From: Sulfuriflexus mobilis
GTDB taxonomy: Bacteria; Pseudomonadota; Gammaproteobacteria; AKS1
Assembly (NCBI RefSeq): GCF_003967195.1
Contig: NZ_AP018725.1
Location: 2,600,001 to 2,664,000, forward strand
Direction: 5' to 3'
DNA length: 64,000 bases
How positions within the stretch are numbered: the first letter of the stretch is position 1; the number at the start of each line of letters is the position of its first letter. The translations under genes were made by a program, and so were the position numbers. Below, piece after piece: positions 18,068 through 25,807 of this stretch. A model generated the notes under the pieces. That model was not told where the DNA came from. It saw nothing but the letters and a program-made list of their open reading frames with translations, and ran no database searches.

Positions 18068-18358
18068 ATGGCAAAAATGGTGCAGTGTGTGGTCCTCAAG
18101 CGCGAGGCAGAAGGTCTCGATAGCCCTCCTCACCCGGGCGAACTCGGGCAACGCATTTTTGAGAATGTTTCCGCCGAAGGCTGGACCCAGTGGCTGGAGC
18201 GCCTGACCACAATCATGAACGAGAATGGCCTGAGTACGGCTGACCCCCGCAGCCTGCAGGTCATCGAGACCCACATGCGTGGCTTCTTCTTTAATGAAGG
18301 CGATGCCGGTCAACTGCCTCCCGGCTACAGCGCCGGTGGCGGTGGTGGCAAAAAGTAA
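18068..18358 (+). CDS. yggX: Fe(2+)-trafficking / oxidative damage protection protein YggX
   Basis: 96 residues from the ATG at 18068, which has an AAGGAAAT ribosome binding site; the frame is open 11 codons further upstream. The conserved VQCVVLKREAEGLDSPPHPG start with a single cysteine, and the RGFFFNEG stretch, identify the family. It protects Fe-S enzymes from oxidation and may carry labile iron. A glycine-rich end (GGGGGKK) is slightly longer than usual. A short stem (AAGCCTT / AAGGCTT) follows the stop. Confidence 0.93.
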   Translation: MAKMVQCVVLKREAEGLDSPPHPGELGQRIFENVSAEGWTQWLERLTTIMNENGLSTADPRSLQVIETHMRGFFFNEGDAGQLPPGYSAGGGGGKK

Positions 18359-18465
18359 GCCTTCTCAAGGCTTCGTTTGAAAGCATCTTAAAGGCTCAAC
18401 GCAAAGAAACAGATTGCTCTTCTATCGGCCAGGAACACTGTCTTTTCGATGTCAATGCGTTGAAT

Positions 18466-19752
18466 TTAAGACCTTGCGTCTCGCCGGTCTTCGATACCAA
18501 ATAATGGTGCGGTAACAATCGTTAATTTGGCATGCGCCGCTCGCAGGGCCTGCTCGGCCTGCGGCGCATCCTCGGCGACGGCATAAATAAAACCGAGATA
18601 ACTCGCGCCATCCGGCACCGGTACCAGTTCGTGACCTTCGCGCACGCTGATGACCAGCTCCTCAATACCCTCAACGGCCTGTGCCGCCAGGGTGCCTTCG
18701 ACGCGTCGCAGGATCCCGGCCTTTGGGATCGGTATCATCAGGACCCCCGCCCCGCCGCTAAATTCTTTTTGTGGAATGACCTGCCCCAGTGCCTGCGCGA
18801 TCACCAGGGTTTCCAGACGCTGACCGGTGGCCAGTTCCACCAGGCGCGCGCACTCACCGCCTATCGTGCGTGCCGCCACCTCCATGACCCAGAGCTTACC
18901 TTCTGCATCCATGCGTAACTCGGCATGCACCGGCCCCTGTTGCAGCCCATAGGCTTGGCAGGCGGCGGCTACGGTTTCATGCGCGGCCTGTTGCAAGGCT
19001 ATCTCATGGCGCGAGGGGGTGATGTAATACGTCTCTTCAAAATAAGGGCCTTGCAAGGCATCCGGCTTGTCGAACAGGGCCAGCTGTTGCAGCAGGCCCT
19101 TATCCAGCATGCCTTCATAGGCGACCTCGAGCCCCTCTATATAGTCCTCGACCAGCACATAGCGCCCTTCTTCTTCGTCTTTGGTATCGCGCAGGAGGGT
19201 CTCGATACGCGCAGCGGCCTTGAGCAGGCCCTCCTCATCATCGACCCGGATCACACCACGACTGGCCGACATGGCCAATGGTTTTAACACGCAGGGATAA
19301 CGCACCGCATTGATCTGCCCGGCTAAAGAGTGGTGCAAATCGAGTTGAAAATGCGCCGGCACCCTGACACCGGCCGACTGCAGGCAGGCCCGCGCCTTAT
19401 CCTTGCGTCGGGCGATCGCGGCGGCCCCGGGTGGATTGTGCGGCAGACCAAGGGCCTCTGCGACCTGGCTGGCCAGTTCAACGCTGTGGTCATCACTACC
19501 CATGACAGCGTCAAAGGGTGTCGCGAGGTGGACGCTATGTAGCAAGGCAATGGCCGCATCGGGGTCGTTAAAATCGATATGCAGGCCTTCACTGATGGCG
19601 GACACCAGCGAGTGTTTACCGGCCGAGGCAATCGTGACCTCAACACCCAGTTCTGCCGCTGCCTGCAGGTAGGGCGCGATACGGTAGCTATTATGGGGGG
19701 CCAGCAACAGCAAACGCCGGGCCAATGACGAAATATTTTGAGACTGACTCAT
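18466..19752 (-). CDS. ATP-grasp domain ligase (carboxylate-amine ligase type)
   Basis: 428 residues. An N-terminal Rossmann-like region (about 12-100, LLLLAPHNSYRIAPYLQAAAELG) precedes an ATP-grasp fold (about 110-330). Visible elements are KDKARACLQSAGVRVP, the lysine in YPCVLKPLAMSASRGV, VEDYIEGLEVAYEG, and the metal-binding HAELRMD and VMEVAARTIGGE. This class includes L-amino-acid ligases and biosynthetic carboxylate ligases, and the substrate cannot be told. No biosynthetic partners are adjacent. Isolated and monocistronic by position. Confidence 0.85.
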   Translation of the reverse strand: MSQSQNISSLARRLLLLAPHNSYRIAPYLQAAAELGVEVTIASAGKHSLVSAISEGLHIDFNDPDAAIALLHSVHLATPFDAVMGSDDHSVELASQVAEALGLPHNPPGAAAIARRKDKARACLQSAGVRVPAHFQLDLHHSLAGQINAVRYPCVLKPLAMSASRGVIRVDDEEGLLKAAARIETLLRDTKDEEEGRYVLVEDYIEGLEVAYEGMLDKGLLQQLALFDKPDALQGPYFEETYYITPSRHEIALQQAAHETVAAACQAYGLQQGPVHAELRMDAEGKLWVMEVAARTIGGECARLVELATGQRLETLVIAQALGQVIPQKEFSGGAGVLMIPIPKAGILRRVEGTLAAQAVEGIEELVISVREGHELVPVPDGASYLGFIYAVAEDAPQAEQALRAAHAKLTIVTAPLFGIEDRRDARS

Positions 19753-19770
19753 ATTAAACGGTACACGATA

Positions 19771-19806
19771 AAAAACGGGGCCAACTCACAATAAGGAGTG
19801 GCCCCG
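19771..19806 (-). terminator. Intrinsic terminator of the A-type Fe-S carrier gene
   Basis: On the minus strand, CGGGGCCACTC pairs with GAGTTGGCCCCG (one bulge), followed by TTTTT. It lies 26 bp past the stop at 19832. Confidence 0.85.
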
Positions 19807-19831
19807 CTCTCAATCTTTTCAGGCTACCGGT

Positions 19832-20224
19832 TTAGGCGCAACCACCGCCGCCACTACCACAACCACCGCAGGAACCACTGCCACCGGTTGAGGCAAAGAC
19901 ATTATTAAACACGAAGCTCGCGCCGTTCATGCCGTTTTCAACATAATCAATCTCGACACCTTTCAGGTAATTGTGGGCAAACGAGTCAACGAAGATCTGG
20001 AAACCTTCGGCCTGCATGACCTTGTCGTGATCGAAACGTTCACCGGTAAAGGTCATGCCATAGGTCATGCCACTACAACCCCCGCCGGAGACAAAGACGC
20101 GGACCGCGGTAATATCATCGTCATCAACATCGGCAAACAGTTTGGCCATGACCTCCGTCGCAGCCGGTGTCAGGCTAATGTCTTCACTGGTTAACTGGTC
20201 TGAAAAATCTATTGCTGCACTCAT
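19832..20224 (-). CDS. A-type iron-sulfur carrier with extra cysteine/glycine tail (IscA/ErpA family)
   Basis: 130 residues from the ATG at 20224 (GGAGAA ribosome binding site); the frame opens 16 codons earlier. The domain shows GGGCSGMTYGM with the first cluster-ligand cysteine and VDSFAHNYLKGVEIDYV. The C-terminus is GGSGSCGGCGSGGGGCA, giving CGGC plus an additional final cysteine and a glycine-rich tail unlike ErpA. It is a paralog of the ErpA at 8.0 kb. There is no isc or suf operon nearby. It probably serves a particular target or growth condition. Confidence 0.88.
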   Translation of the reverse strand: MSAAIDFSDQLTSEDISLTPAATEVMAKLFADVDDDDITAVRVFVSGGGCSGMTYGMTFTGERFDHDKVMQAEGFQIFVDSFAHNYLKGVEIDYVENGMNGASFVFNNVFASTGGSGSCGGCGSGGGGCA

Positions 20225-20349
20225 CGCTGTTCTCCATCTCTCTGCCGCCTGGTGGCGACATTTTTCAAGCATTTATGTGGCCTATTGTACGCCTGTTTGC
20301 CCGGCTGAAAAGGCCTAATTCATCCCTATAAACCGTCCGGACAAATGAC

Positions 20350-21489
20350 TTAAAACTTATAGGTATAACGCAGGTAATAATCGACATCGACACGGTCTTC
20401 CGCCGCACCGTTCTGGCGATCAATGTCCTCGCGGTGACGCAGGCGTGCCTCAAAACTCTGTTTCTTGGCGATCTTCCATTGATAACGTGCCTCAAGGAGA
20501 TTGGTGTTACTACGGAAATCCGGTGACAACAGGTAACCGTCTCCGGCACGACCCAGCACAATACCCACGCTGTGCTTCGGTACGATATCGATAAAGTTAA
20601 AGGTCAGCTGACCGGCAAGGCCATCGGCACGGCCCGAGGTGTCCGTGCGTACTGCCAGTGCCGTCGGGCGGTTCGGCGCATAACCCAGTTCACCGGCGAG
20701 CATGAACTTCATGCCGCTATTGCCCAATGGCCAGCGTGCCGCCATGCGACCGACCACGGCCCAGTAATCATCGATACGTCCGGTGACATTTCCGTCCACG
20801 CGCAGGGCATCGGGCAAATAGGTGACGTCGATGCCACGCTGCACGACCGGCCCCCACTGCTGCTTGTTTTCCAGGGCAACAAAGTAACTGGCCCGGCTGC
20901 CTTCTTCGGTGAAGGCCAGCGGGCTGCGCCGCACCTGGGTCGCACCGGCCTGTGGGTTGTACTGCACGATGCCGTGCACACCCCAACCGTTGCCGGCCTG
21001 GTATTTCACGTAAACGCCATCGGTCCAGGTGATATCGGTATTCGGGCTGTCATTACGATCCAGCGACTTTTTCGCCACCCCCTCGAGTTCGAACTTGGTC
21101 TGCATACGACCGACACGCACCTGCCATTGTTTGCTCGGCCGATAGTTCAAATACAGTTCATCGATGGTCGAGTCCCCGCGACGCAGGCCATCATCGGAAG
21201 GGATCGAGGAGAAAAACTCGAAATGGTTGTGATTGCGATCATCGGTGGAGTAACGCCCTGCCGCGCGGACCTTGGCGCTCAAGGTATCGGTCAGCTCCCC
21301 CCCTAGCCCGACACGCAGGCGCAGGCGGAATTCATCCGTCGTATTTTGACTGCCATCACGATCCTCTCGGTCACTAGAAAAGAATCCCGTACGAATATCG
21401 CCTGAAATATCGACAGGTGAACCGGCACTCTCGGCCAGGGCAAAAGAACTCGTCAGGCAGAGCAGCGACAGCATTGTGGTACGTAACAT
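20350..21489 (-). CDS. Outer-membrane porin-like beta-barrel protein
   Basis: 379 residues from the ATG at 21489 (MLRTTMLSLLCLTSSFALA is the signal peptide); an upstream in-frame ATG at 21525 lies inside the Fur-like site and is less likely. Alternating amphipathic strands, the RVRVGRMQTKFELEG region and the terminal aromatic residue (YLRYTYKF) mark a barrel inserted by the BAM machinery. It looks like the 'putative porin' family. A Fur-box-like sequence at 21507-21521, 18 bp upstream of the start, predicts iron repression. Divergent from the second porin gene. Confidence 0.82.
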   Translation of the reverse strand: MLRTTMLSLLCLTSSFALAESAGSPVDISGDIRTGFFSSDREDRDGSQNTTDEFRLRLRVGLGGELTDTLSAKVRAAGRYSTDDRNHNHFEFFSSIPSDDGLRRGDSTIDELYLNYRPSKQWQVRVGRMQTKFELEGVAKKSLDRNDSPNTDITWTDGVYVKYQAGNGWGVHGIVQYNPQAGATQVRRSPLAFTEEGSRASYFVALENKQQWGPVVQRGIDVTYLPDALRVDGNVTGRIDDYWAVVGRMAARWPLGNSGMKFMLAGELGYAPNRPTALAVRTDTSGRADGLAGQLTFNFIDIVPKHSVGIVLGRAGDGYLLSPDFRSNTNLLEARYQWKIAKKQSFEARLRHREDIDRQNGAAEDRVDVDYYLRYTYKF

Positions 21490-21506
21490 GGTAAATGCCC
21501 TACAAA

Positions 21507-21521
21507 TGAGAATGATTATCA
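21507..21521. promoter_or_regulatory. Fur-box-like operator
   Basis: TGAGAATGATTATCA matches the 7-1-7 Fur consensus TGATAATNATTATCA at 14 of 15 positions (counting N). It lies 18 bp upstream of the minus-strand porin start and about 140 bp before the divergent porin. Confidence 0.75.
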
Positions 21522-21578
21522 ACAACTATATCAGAATTTGTCTATTTATGGAATTAGACTGCATGATGTTAATCTTAA

Positions 21579-21593
21579 TGAGAATGATTTGCA
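21579..21593. promoter_or_regulatory. Second, weaker Fur-box-like site
   Basis: TGAGAATGATTTGCA matches the 7-1-7 consensus at 12 of 15 positions and lies 69 bp upstream of the plus-strand porin start. Confidence 0.5.
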
Positions 21594-21661
21594 TTTAGAT
21601 TACAGTTATGTACAATCCTTCCACTCAAGAATGCATATTGTTCACCCTGTGGAGGTTTTAA

Positions 21662-22888
21662 ATGAAATACCCAGTTTTATTACGCCAGAGTATCGTGCTG
21701 ACGGCACTGACGACGACCGGACTGGTACACGCCGCAGCCGGACCGGCCCCCACTATTGAGGAATTGTGGACCGTTATTCAGGCTCAGCAAAAACAGCTTG
21801 AGGCACTGAAGGCCAAGGCGCAGCAGACTGAAGAAAAGGTTGAGGCGACGGGTGAAATACTCGAGCAGCAGGTCGCCAGCAGCGGTGGTCACGGTGGCAG
21901 CGGCAAGACCACGATCGGTGGCTACGGTGAACTGCATTACAATAACCTTGAAGCCGGTGATGGCACCGATACCAAGGAAATCGACCTGCACCGTTTTGTT
22001 GTGTATTTTGGTCACGAATTCAATGAACGTACTCGCTTCGTTTCCGAACTCGAAGTCGAACACGGTGGGGTGGAGGCCGATGGCAGCCCGCTCGATGGCG
22101 AAGTCGAGGTGGAACAGGCCTATGTCGAGTTTGATATTAATGATGAGGTCAGCGCCAAGGGCGGTGTCTTCCTGCTGCCCGTGGGTATTATCAATGAGAC
22201 CCATGAGCCACCGACCTTCTATGGTGTAGAGCGTAACCCCGTAGAAAGCGTCATTGTTCCGGCGACCTGGTGGGCCGGTGGTGCCGCGGTCACCGGTAAT
22301 TTTGCCAACGGACTCAGCGCCGACCTGGCCCTGCACTCCGGCCTGCAGATCCCGACCACGGGTAGCAGTGCCTTCCGCATTCGCAGTGGCCGTCAGAAAA
22401 TTTCTAATGCCAATGCCAATGACCTCGCCATGACCGGTCGCCTGAAATATACCGGCATCCCCGGGCTCGAACTGTCCGGCTCGGTTCATTACCAGAACGA
22501 TATCAGCCAGGTCAGTGGCGACGGTGCCGACGAGGCCACCCTGCTCGAGGCCCACGCCATCTGGAACCGCGGCCCGTTTACCGCCAAGGCCCTGTATGCG
22601 AGCTGGGATATCGACGGTGATGCCGTTGAAGCCGCCGACGCTGACAAGCAGGATGGCTACTATGTCGAGGGTAGTTACAAACTGACCAAGGAATTCGGGG
22701 TCTTTGCGCGCTTTAATGATGTTGATGGTGTCCGTGTTCAGGACGAGTTCGACCAGGTCGATGTCGGTTTCAACTGGTGGCCGCATGAAGATGTCGTCAT
22801 CAAGGTCGACTACATGGATCGTGAAAACGATAACGACAGTGATCGTGACGTGGATGGGTTTAATGTTGGCATCGGCTATCAATTCTAA
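21662..22888 (+). CDS. Outer-membrane porin with N-terminal coiled coil, probably iron regulated
   Basis: 408 residues. The signal peptide ends at about VHAAA. A periplasmic coiled coil (about 31-70, QAQQKQLEALKAKAQQTEEK) is followed by a beta-barrel with GGYGELHYNN, DLHRFVVYFGHEF and a terminal GIGYQF. The layout resembles OprO/OprP-type and other Gram-negative porins with trimer-forming helices. Fur-like boxes in the divergent promoter region suggest expression under iron limitation. A strong terminator lies between it and the FMN-binding gene, so downstream expression is probably reduced by attenuation. Confidence 0.85.
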   Translation: MKYPVLLRQSIVLTALTTTGLVHAAAGPAPTIEELWTVIQAQQKQLEALKAKAQQTEEKVEATGEILEQQVASSGGHGGSGKTTIGGYGELHYNNLEAGDGTDTKEIDLHRFVVYFGHEFNERTRFVSELEVEHGGVEADGSPLDGEVEVEQAYVEFDINDEVSAKGGVFLLPVGIINETHEPPTFYGVERNPVESVIVPATWWAGGAAVTGNFANGLSADLALHSGLQIPTTGSSAFRIRSGRQKISNANANDLAMTGRLKYTGIPGLELSGSVHYQNDISQVSGDGADEATLLEAHAIWNRGPFTAKALYASWDIDGDAVEAADADKQDGYYVEGSYKLTKEFGVFARFNDVDGVRVQDEFDQVDVGFNWWPHEDVVIKVDYMDRENDNDSDRDVDGFNVGIGYQF

Positions 22889-22926
22889 GTTTATTTTCCT
22901 TAGAAATACTATACTGTAGGCCATTA

Positions 22927-22962
22927 TGTACAGGGTACCTCGGTGCCCTGTACATTTTTTTT
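22927..22962 (+). terminator. Intrinsic terminator between porin and FMN-binding genes
   Basis: TGTACAGGG and CCCTGTACA arms followed by eight T, 38 bp past the porin stop and only 12 bp before the next start codon. Confidence 0.85.
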
Positions 22963-22974
22963 CAGGAAACAACG

Positions 22975-23499
22975 ATGATTCGCATACTTGGCCTGTTACT
23001 CATTAGTCTGCTGCCAATAACAAGCTCGGCACGTGGTGTCTACCAGGAACCGACTGCGTTTATTAATGAGGTCTTCGCCGGCAAGCCGCCGGCGGTCAGT
23101 CGTCTCTGGCTAACCGGGACATTGAAAGAGGATGCCAGCGAAATCCTTGGTCACCCACCCGCCAGCCTGCGCCTGCGCTACTGGGGCCAGGCCAGGCGCA
23201 CGGCCTGGGTATTGGAGGAAATTGGCAAGGAAAAACCGATTACCGTCGGTATTGTCATAAATGCAAATCGCATAGAGCGTATTAAGGTATTAATTTTCAG
23301 AGAAAGTCGTGGCTGGGAAGTTCGTCATGACTTTTTTACCGCGCAATTCAGCAATATTGGTTTGCAAGCTGATCGCGACTTGGACAAGCCCATTGATGGT
23401 ATCAGTGGCGCAACCCTGTCGGTGCGTGCCCTGAAAAAATTATCACGCCTTGCATTGTATCTCCATCAACACACACCGTTCGCCCATGACGCGCCATAA
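22975..23499 (+). CDS. Periplasmic FMN-binding domain protein
   Basis: 174 residues. The signal peptide is MIRILGLLLISLLPITSSA. The FMN-binding domain includes PITVGIVINANRIERIKVL and the covalent flavinylation motif DGISGATLSV, where the threonine in SGAT is the expected FMN attachment site (ApbE-type transfer). Such domains pass single electrons outside the cytoplasm. Its end overlaps the start of the PepSY gene by 14 bp, so the two are coupled; the pair resembles flavin-based membrane-to-periplasm reductase modules. Confidence 0.85.
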   Translation: MIRILGLLLISLLPITSSARGVYQEPTAFINEVFAGKPPAVSRLWLTGTLKEDASEILGHPPASLRLRYWGQARRTAWVLEEIGKEKPITVGIVINANRIERIKVLIFRESRGWEVRHDFFTAQFSNIGLQADRDLDKPIDGISGATLSVRALKKLSRLALYLHQHTPFAHDAP

Positions 23500-24286
23500 A
23501 CATAAAAAACCGTTCGCCATAAAACTACGCTCGTTATATTTGTGGCACCGGTATATCGGCCTGAGTGTTGCACTACTGACAGTCATCCTGGCTGTCAGCG
23601 GGCTGATGTTAAACCACACTGACCGGCTTGGACTTGATCGACAGCATGTCGCATCTGAATGGTTGCTCGACTGGTATGGCATTGAGGCGCCCGCGAGGCT
23701 GTCCAGCTACCCGGTTGCACAAGAGCATGTCAGCCTGGTTGAAGACCGTCTCTACCTGGGGCAACGTGTCCTGCCGGGTCATTACACCCAGCTTGTCGGT
23801 GTGCTGTCTTTTGACAAACTGATCATCATCGCCGTCGATCAACAACTGCTCATCGCAACCAGCGGGGGCGAGATCGTTGAGCGTATCGGTGAGGTTGAAG
23901 GCCTGCCGGCAGCACCACTGGCCATTGGCCGGCTTGGCAACCGGCAACTCGCCCTGCGCACCGCAGACGGGATTTATCTGACCAATGTGGAATTTACGGC
24001 CTGGCAAGCTGGCAGCCTGGCCCCGACGGATATCGACTGGTCAACCCCTGGTACTTTGCCCGACAAACTGGGGCAAACACTCCGACGCCATTACCAGCAA
24101 AGCACTTTGCCAGTCGAACGGGTTGTCCTGGATATTCACAGTGGCCGGATTCTCGGCAGTTTCGGTGTTTATCTGATGGATATAGCCGCCATCCTGCTAA
24201 TCATACTGGCTGCCTCCGGCAGCCTGATCTGGGCGCAACAACTACACAAGCGCCTGACACACCGCAATAAAAAAACCGGCAATTAA
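23486..24286 (+). CDS. PepSY-associated transmembrane protein
   Basis: 266 residues from the ATG at 23486, overlapping the FMN-binding gene. The N-terminal helix (LYLWHRYIGLSVALLTVILAV) carries the conserved histidine, and NHTD follows at its outer end. A large periplasmic domain is followed by a C-terminal helix (YLMDIAAILLIILAASG). This is the short PepSY-TM type found in ferric-siderophore and haem-linked reductases (FoxB/PiuB relatives). With a flavinylated partner and Fur-like sites upstream, I infer a quinol-to-periplasm electron route for iron reduction. Confidence 0.82.
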   Translation: MTRHKHKKPFAIKLRSLYLWHRYIGLSVALLTVILAVSGLMLNHTDRLGLDRQHVASEWLLDWYGIEAPARLSSYPVAQEHVSLVEDRLYLGQRVLPGHYTQLVGVLSFDKLIIIAVDQQLLIATSGGEIVERIGEVEGLPAAPLAIGRLGNRQLALRTADGIYLTNVEFTAWQAGSLAPTDIDWSTPGTLPDKLGQTLRRHYQQSTLPVERVVLDIHSGRILGSFGVYLMDIAAILLIILAASGSLIWAQQLHKRLTHRNKKTGN

Positions 24287-24300
24287 TCTGCCGGTTCATT
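24268..24300. terminator. Bidirectional terminator between convergent genes
   Basis: AACCGGCA and TGCCGGTT arms with an A-run on the left side, which reads as a T-run on the minus strand. It serves the minus-strand DUF5063 gene and possibly the plus-strand PepSY gene. Confidence 0.75.
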
Positions 24301-24343
24301 GCAGCCAGGCCCGTCGGCCTTACTTGGACAGTCAGTTTTCCGC

Positions 24344-24817
24344 CTAGTGGCTCAGGGTCGAGGCCGCCGGGTTGAGCTGACGTTCGGCATCGATCAGGTG
24401 ATGCCGCCAGTGAAATTCATAACTGTGCTGCCAGTCACGCGCCGCCAGCTGCGGGTTGTTATCCAGCAACTTCAGGCCGCGTTTCAGATCGAAATAAATA
24501 TCGGTGATGTCATCGGCGAGGCTGCCGGAGAGACGCTGTCCTTCGAGGCCGTCATATTCATAATTGTAGCCATCACGCTCACCCAGGGCCTTATAGAGTT
24601 GGGTAAATAACTCAAAGCGCTCATCGTAATCGGTGCTCGATTCATAAACCGACATATCCTGGTTATGACCCAGCGCGCTCACGGCCTCTTCCAATTGGGG
24701 TAACAAGACCGACATATCGACTAACCATGGCTCAACAGCCTTTTCATCGAAAGACTCGACCAATTGGCAAAAACGCTCTGCCAGGTCTGCCATTTGCTGT
24801 GTTGTCTCATTCGCCAT
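24344..24817 (-). CDS. DUF5063 domain protein
   Basis: 157 residues, acidic and helical, soluble. The segments LAERFCQLVES, DYDERFELFTQLYKALGERDGYNYEYDG and DDITDIYFDLKRGL fit the DUF5063 family. Members are cytoplasmic and of unknown function. It stands alone, convergent with the PepSY gene and about 100 bp downstream of the peroxiredoxin gene. Confidence 0.8.
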   Translation of the reverse strand: MANETTQQMADLAERFCQLVESFDEKAVEPWLVDMSVLLPQLEEAVSALGHNQDMSVYESSTDYDERFELFTQLYKALGERDGYNYEYDGLEGQRLSGSLADDITDIYFDLKRGLKLLDNNPQLAARDWQHSYEFHWRHHLIDAERQLNPAASTLSH

Positions 24818-24914
24818 CGGTCTTCCCCTCGTGCTTATTGTTCATTTTTACTTATTTCTAAGTGTAGCCAAAAATATGAATATTTATAGGCCACCTGTCA
24901 TACCTTTATTATTG

Positions 24915-25484
24915 CTAATGCCCTGTTTTAACAGACTGTTTTTGCAAGGCCTGTAAATCCCTGAGGATTTCACCGGCATGCTGTCGGGGGCTGACGCGAG
25001 CATAGTGGCGGGCGATACGCCCTTGCGGGTCAATAATAAAGCTCTGCCGACGGGCAAACTTGATAGGACCAAAACCACTGAGCACGCCATAGGCGGCGGC
25101 AAATTTTTTCTCACCATCGGCCAGCAGTGAAAACGGCAGGTGGTACTTGGCGGCAAAGGCCTTGTGTGAGGCTAGATCATCCAGGCTCACACCCATGACC
25201 ACGGCGCCAAGTGCCTTAATCCGGTAATACTCATCACGAAACTGGCAGGCCTCGGCGGTACAGCCGGGGGTATCGTCTTTCGGGTAGAAATACAGCACCA
25301 GCCACTGGCCGCGATAATCTTCAAGACGTTGACGCTGGCTGTTTTGGTCCAGCAGGTCAAAGGCTGGTGCGTCCTCGCCCACCACCGGGCCGGCACTGGC
25401 CGGGGCGCTGCGCAATACCAGTATGGCCAGCAATAGCAAGGCTAATAGGAACAGCCCAATAGGGAGAAAATAACCCGTGCTCAT
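24915..25484 (-). CDS. Membrane-anchored peroxiredoxin (BCP/PrxQ type)
   Basis: 189 residues. An N-terminal hydrophobic anchor (about 5-25) is not found in ordinary Bcp. The AhpC/TSA domain has the peroxidatic cysteine in YFYPKDDTPGCTAEACQFRD, and the second cysteine 5 residues later is the PrxQ-type resolving cysteine. The anchor places it in the periplasm, where it would reduce hydroperoxides at the expense of a thiol system. It lies downstream of the rubredoxin gene, separated by 38 bp, possibly one transcript. Confidence 0.9.
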   Translation of the reverse strand: MSTGYFLPIGLFLLALLLLAILVLRSAPASAGPVVGEDAPAFDLLDQNSQRQRLEDYRGQWLVLYFYPKDDTPGCTAEACQFRDEYYRIKALGAVVMGVSLDDLASHKAFAAKYHLPFSLLADGEKKFAAAYGVLSGFGPIKFARRQSFIIDPQGRIARHYARVSPRQHAGEILRDLQALQKQSVKTGH

Positions 25485-25522
25485 CGTGCGTCGTCCTTGC
25501 GCCCCCTTCCACGAGCAGGGCG

Positions 25523-25687
25523 TTAAATTGCCACCATTTCAAAGTCTTCCTTGCCGGCACCACATTCCGGGCACTTCCAGTTCGGCGGTACGTCTTCCCA
25601 CTTGGTGCCTGCGGCAATCCCTTCCTGGGGATAACCCTGTTCCTCATCGTAGATAAACCCGCAAATCACGCACATATAGGTCTTCAT
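25523..25687 (-). CDS. Rubredoxin
   Basis: 54 residues. Both iron-binding knuckles are present, CVICGF near the start and CPECGA near the end (Cys4 iron site), with the usual YDEEQGYP and the GTKWEDVPPNWKCP segment. A small one-electron carrier. The position next to thiD/thiE/hemL is common in gammaproteobacteria; it is divergent from thiD. Confidence 0.95.
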   Translation of the reverse strand: MKTYMCVICGFIYDEEQGYPQEGIAAGTKWEDVPPNWKCPECGAGKEDFEMVAI

Positions 25688-25807
25688 GAAATTATTTTCC
25701 TTTTTCTAATCCAGTCGGCCTTATTCATACCGACACAGCGACGGGCATGATAACCTAGTTACTTTGTTTCCGGCTTTATTCTAAGCTGCCGATATTGAAA
25801 CCGAATT

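Noticed and set aside
21680-22972. 430-codon minus-strand frame opposite the porin
   Set aside because: Fully antisense to a signal-peptide-bearing porin with barrel features; the frame has no family motif.
25688-25807. Possible TPP riboswitch ahead of thiD
   Set aside because: The 120-bp gap lacks the conserved CUGAGA and ACCUGA-type elements; too short once the rubredoxin promoter is allowed.
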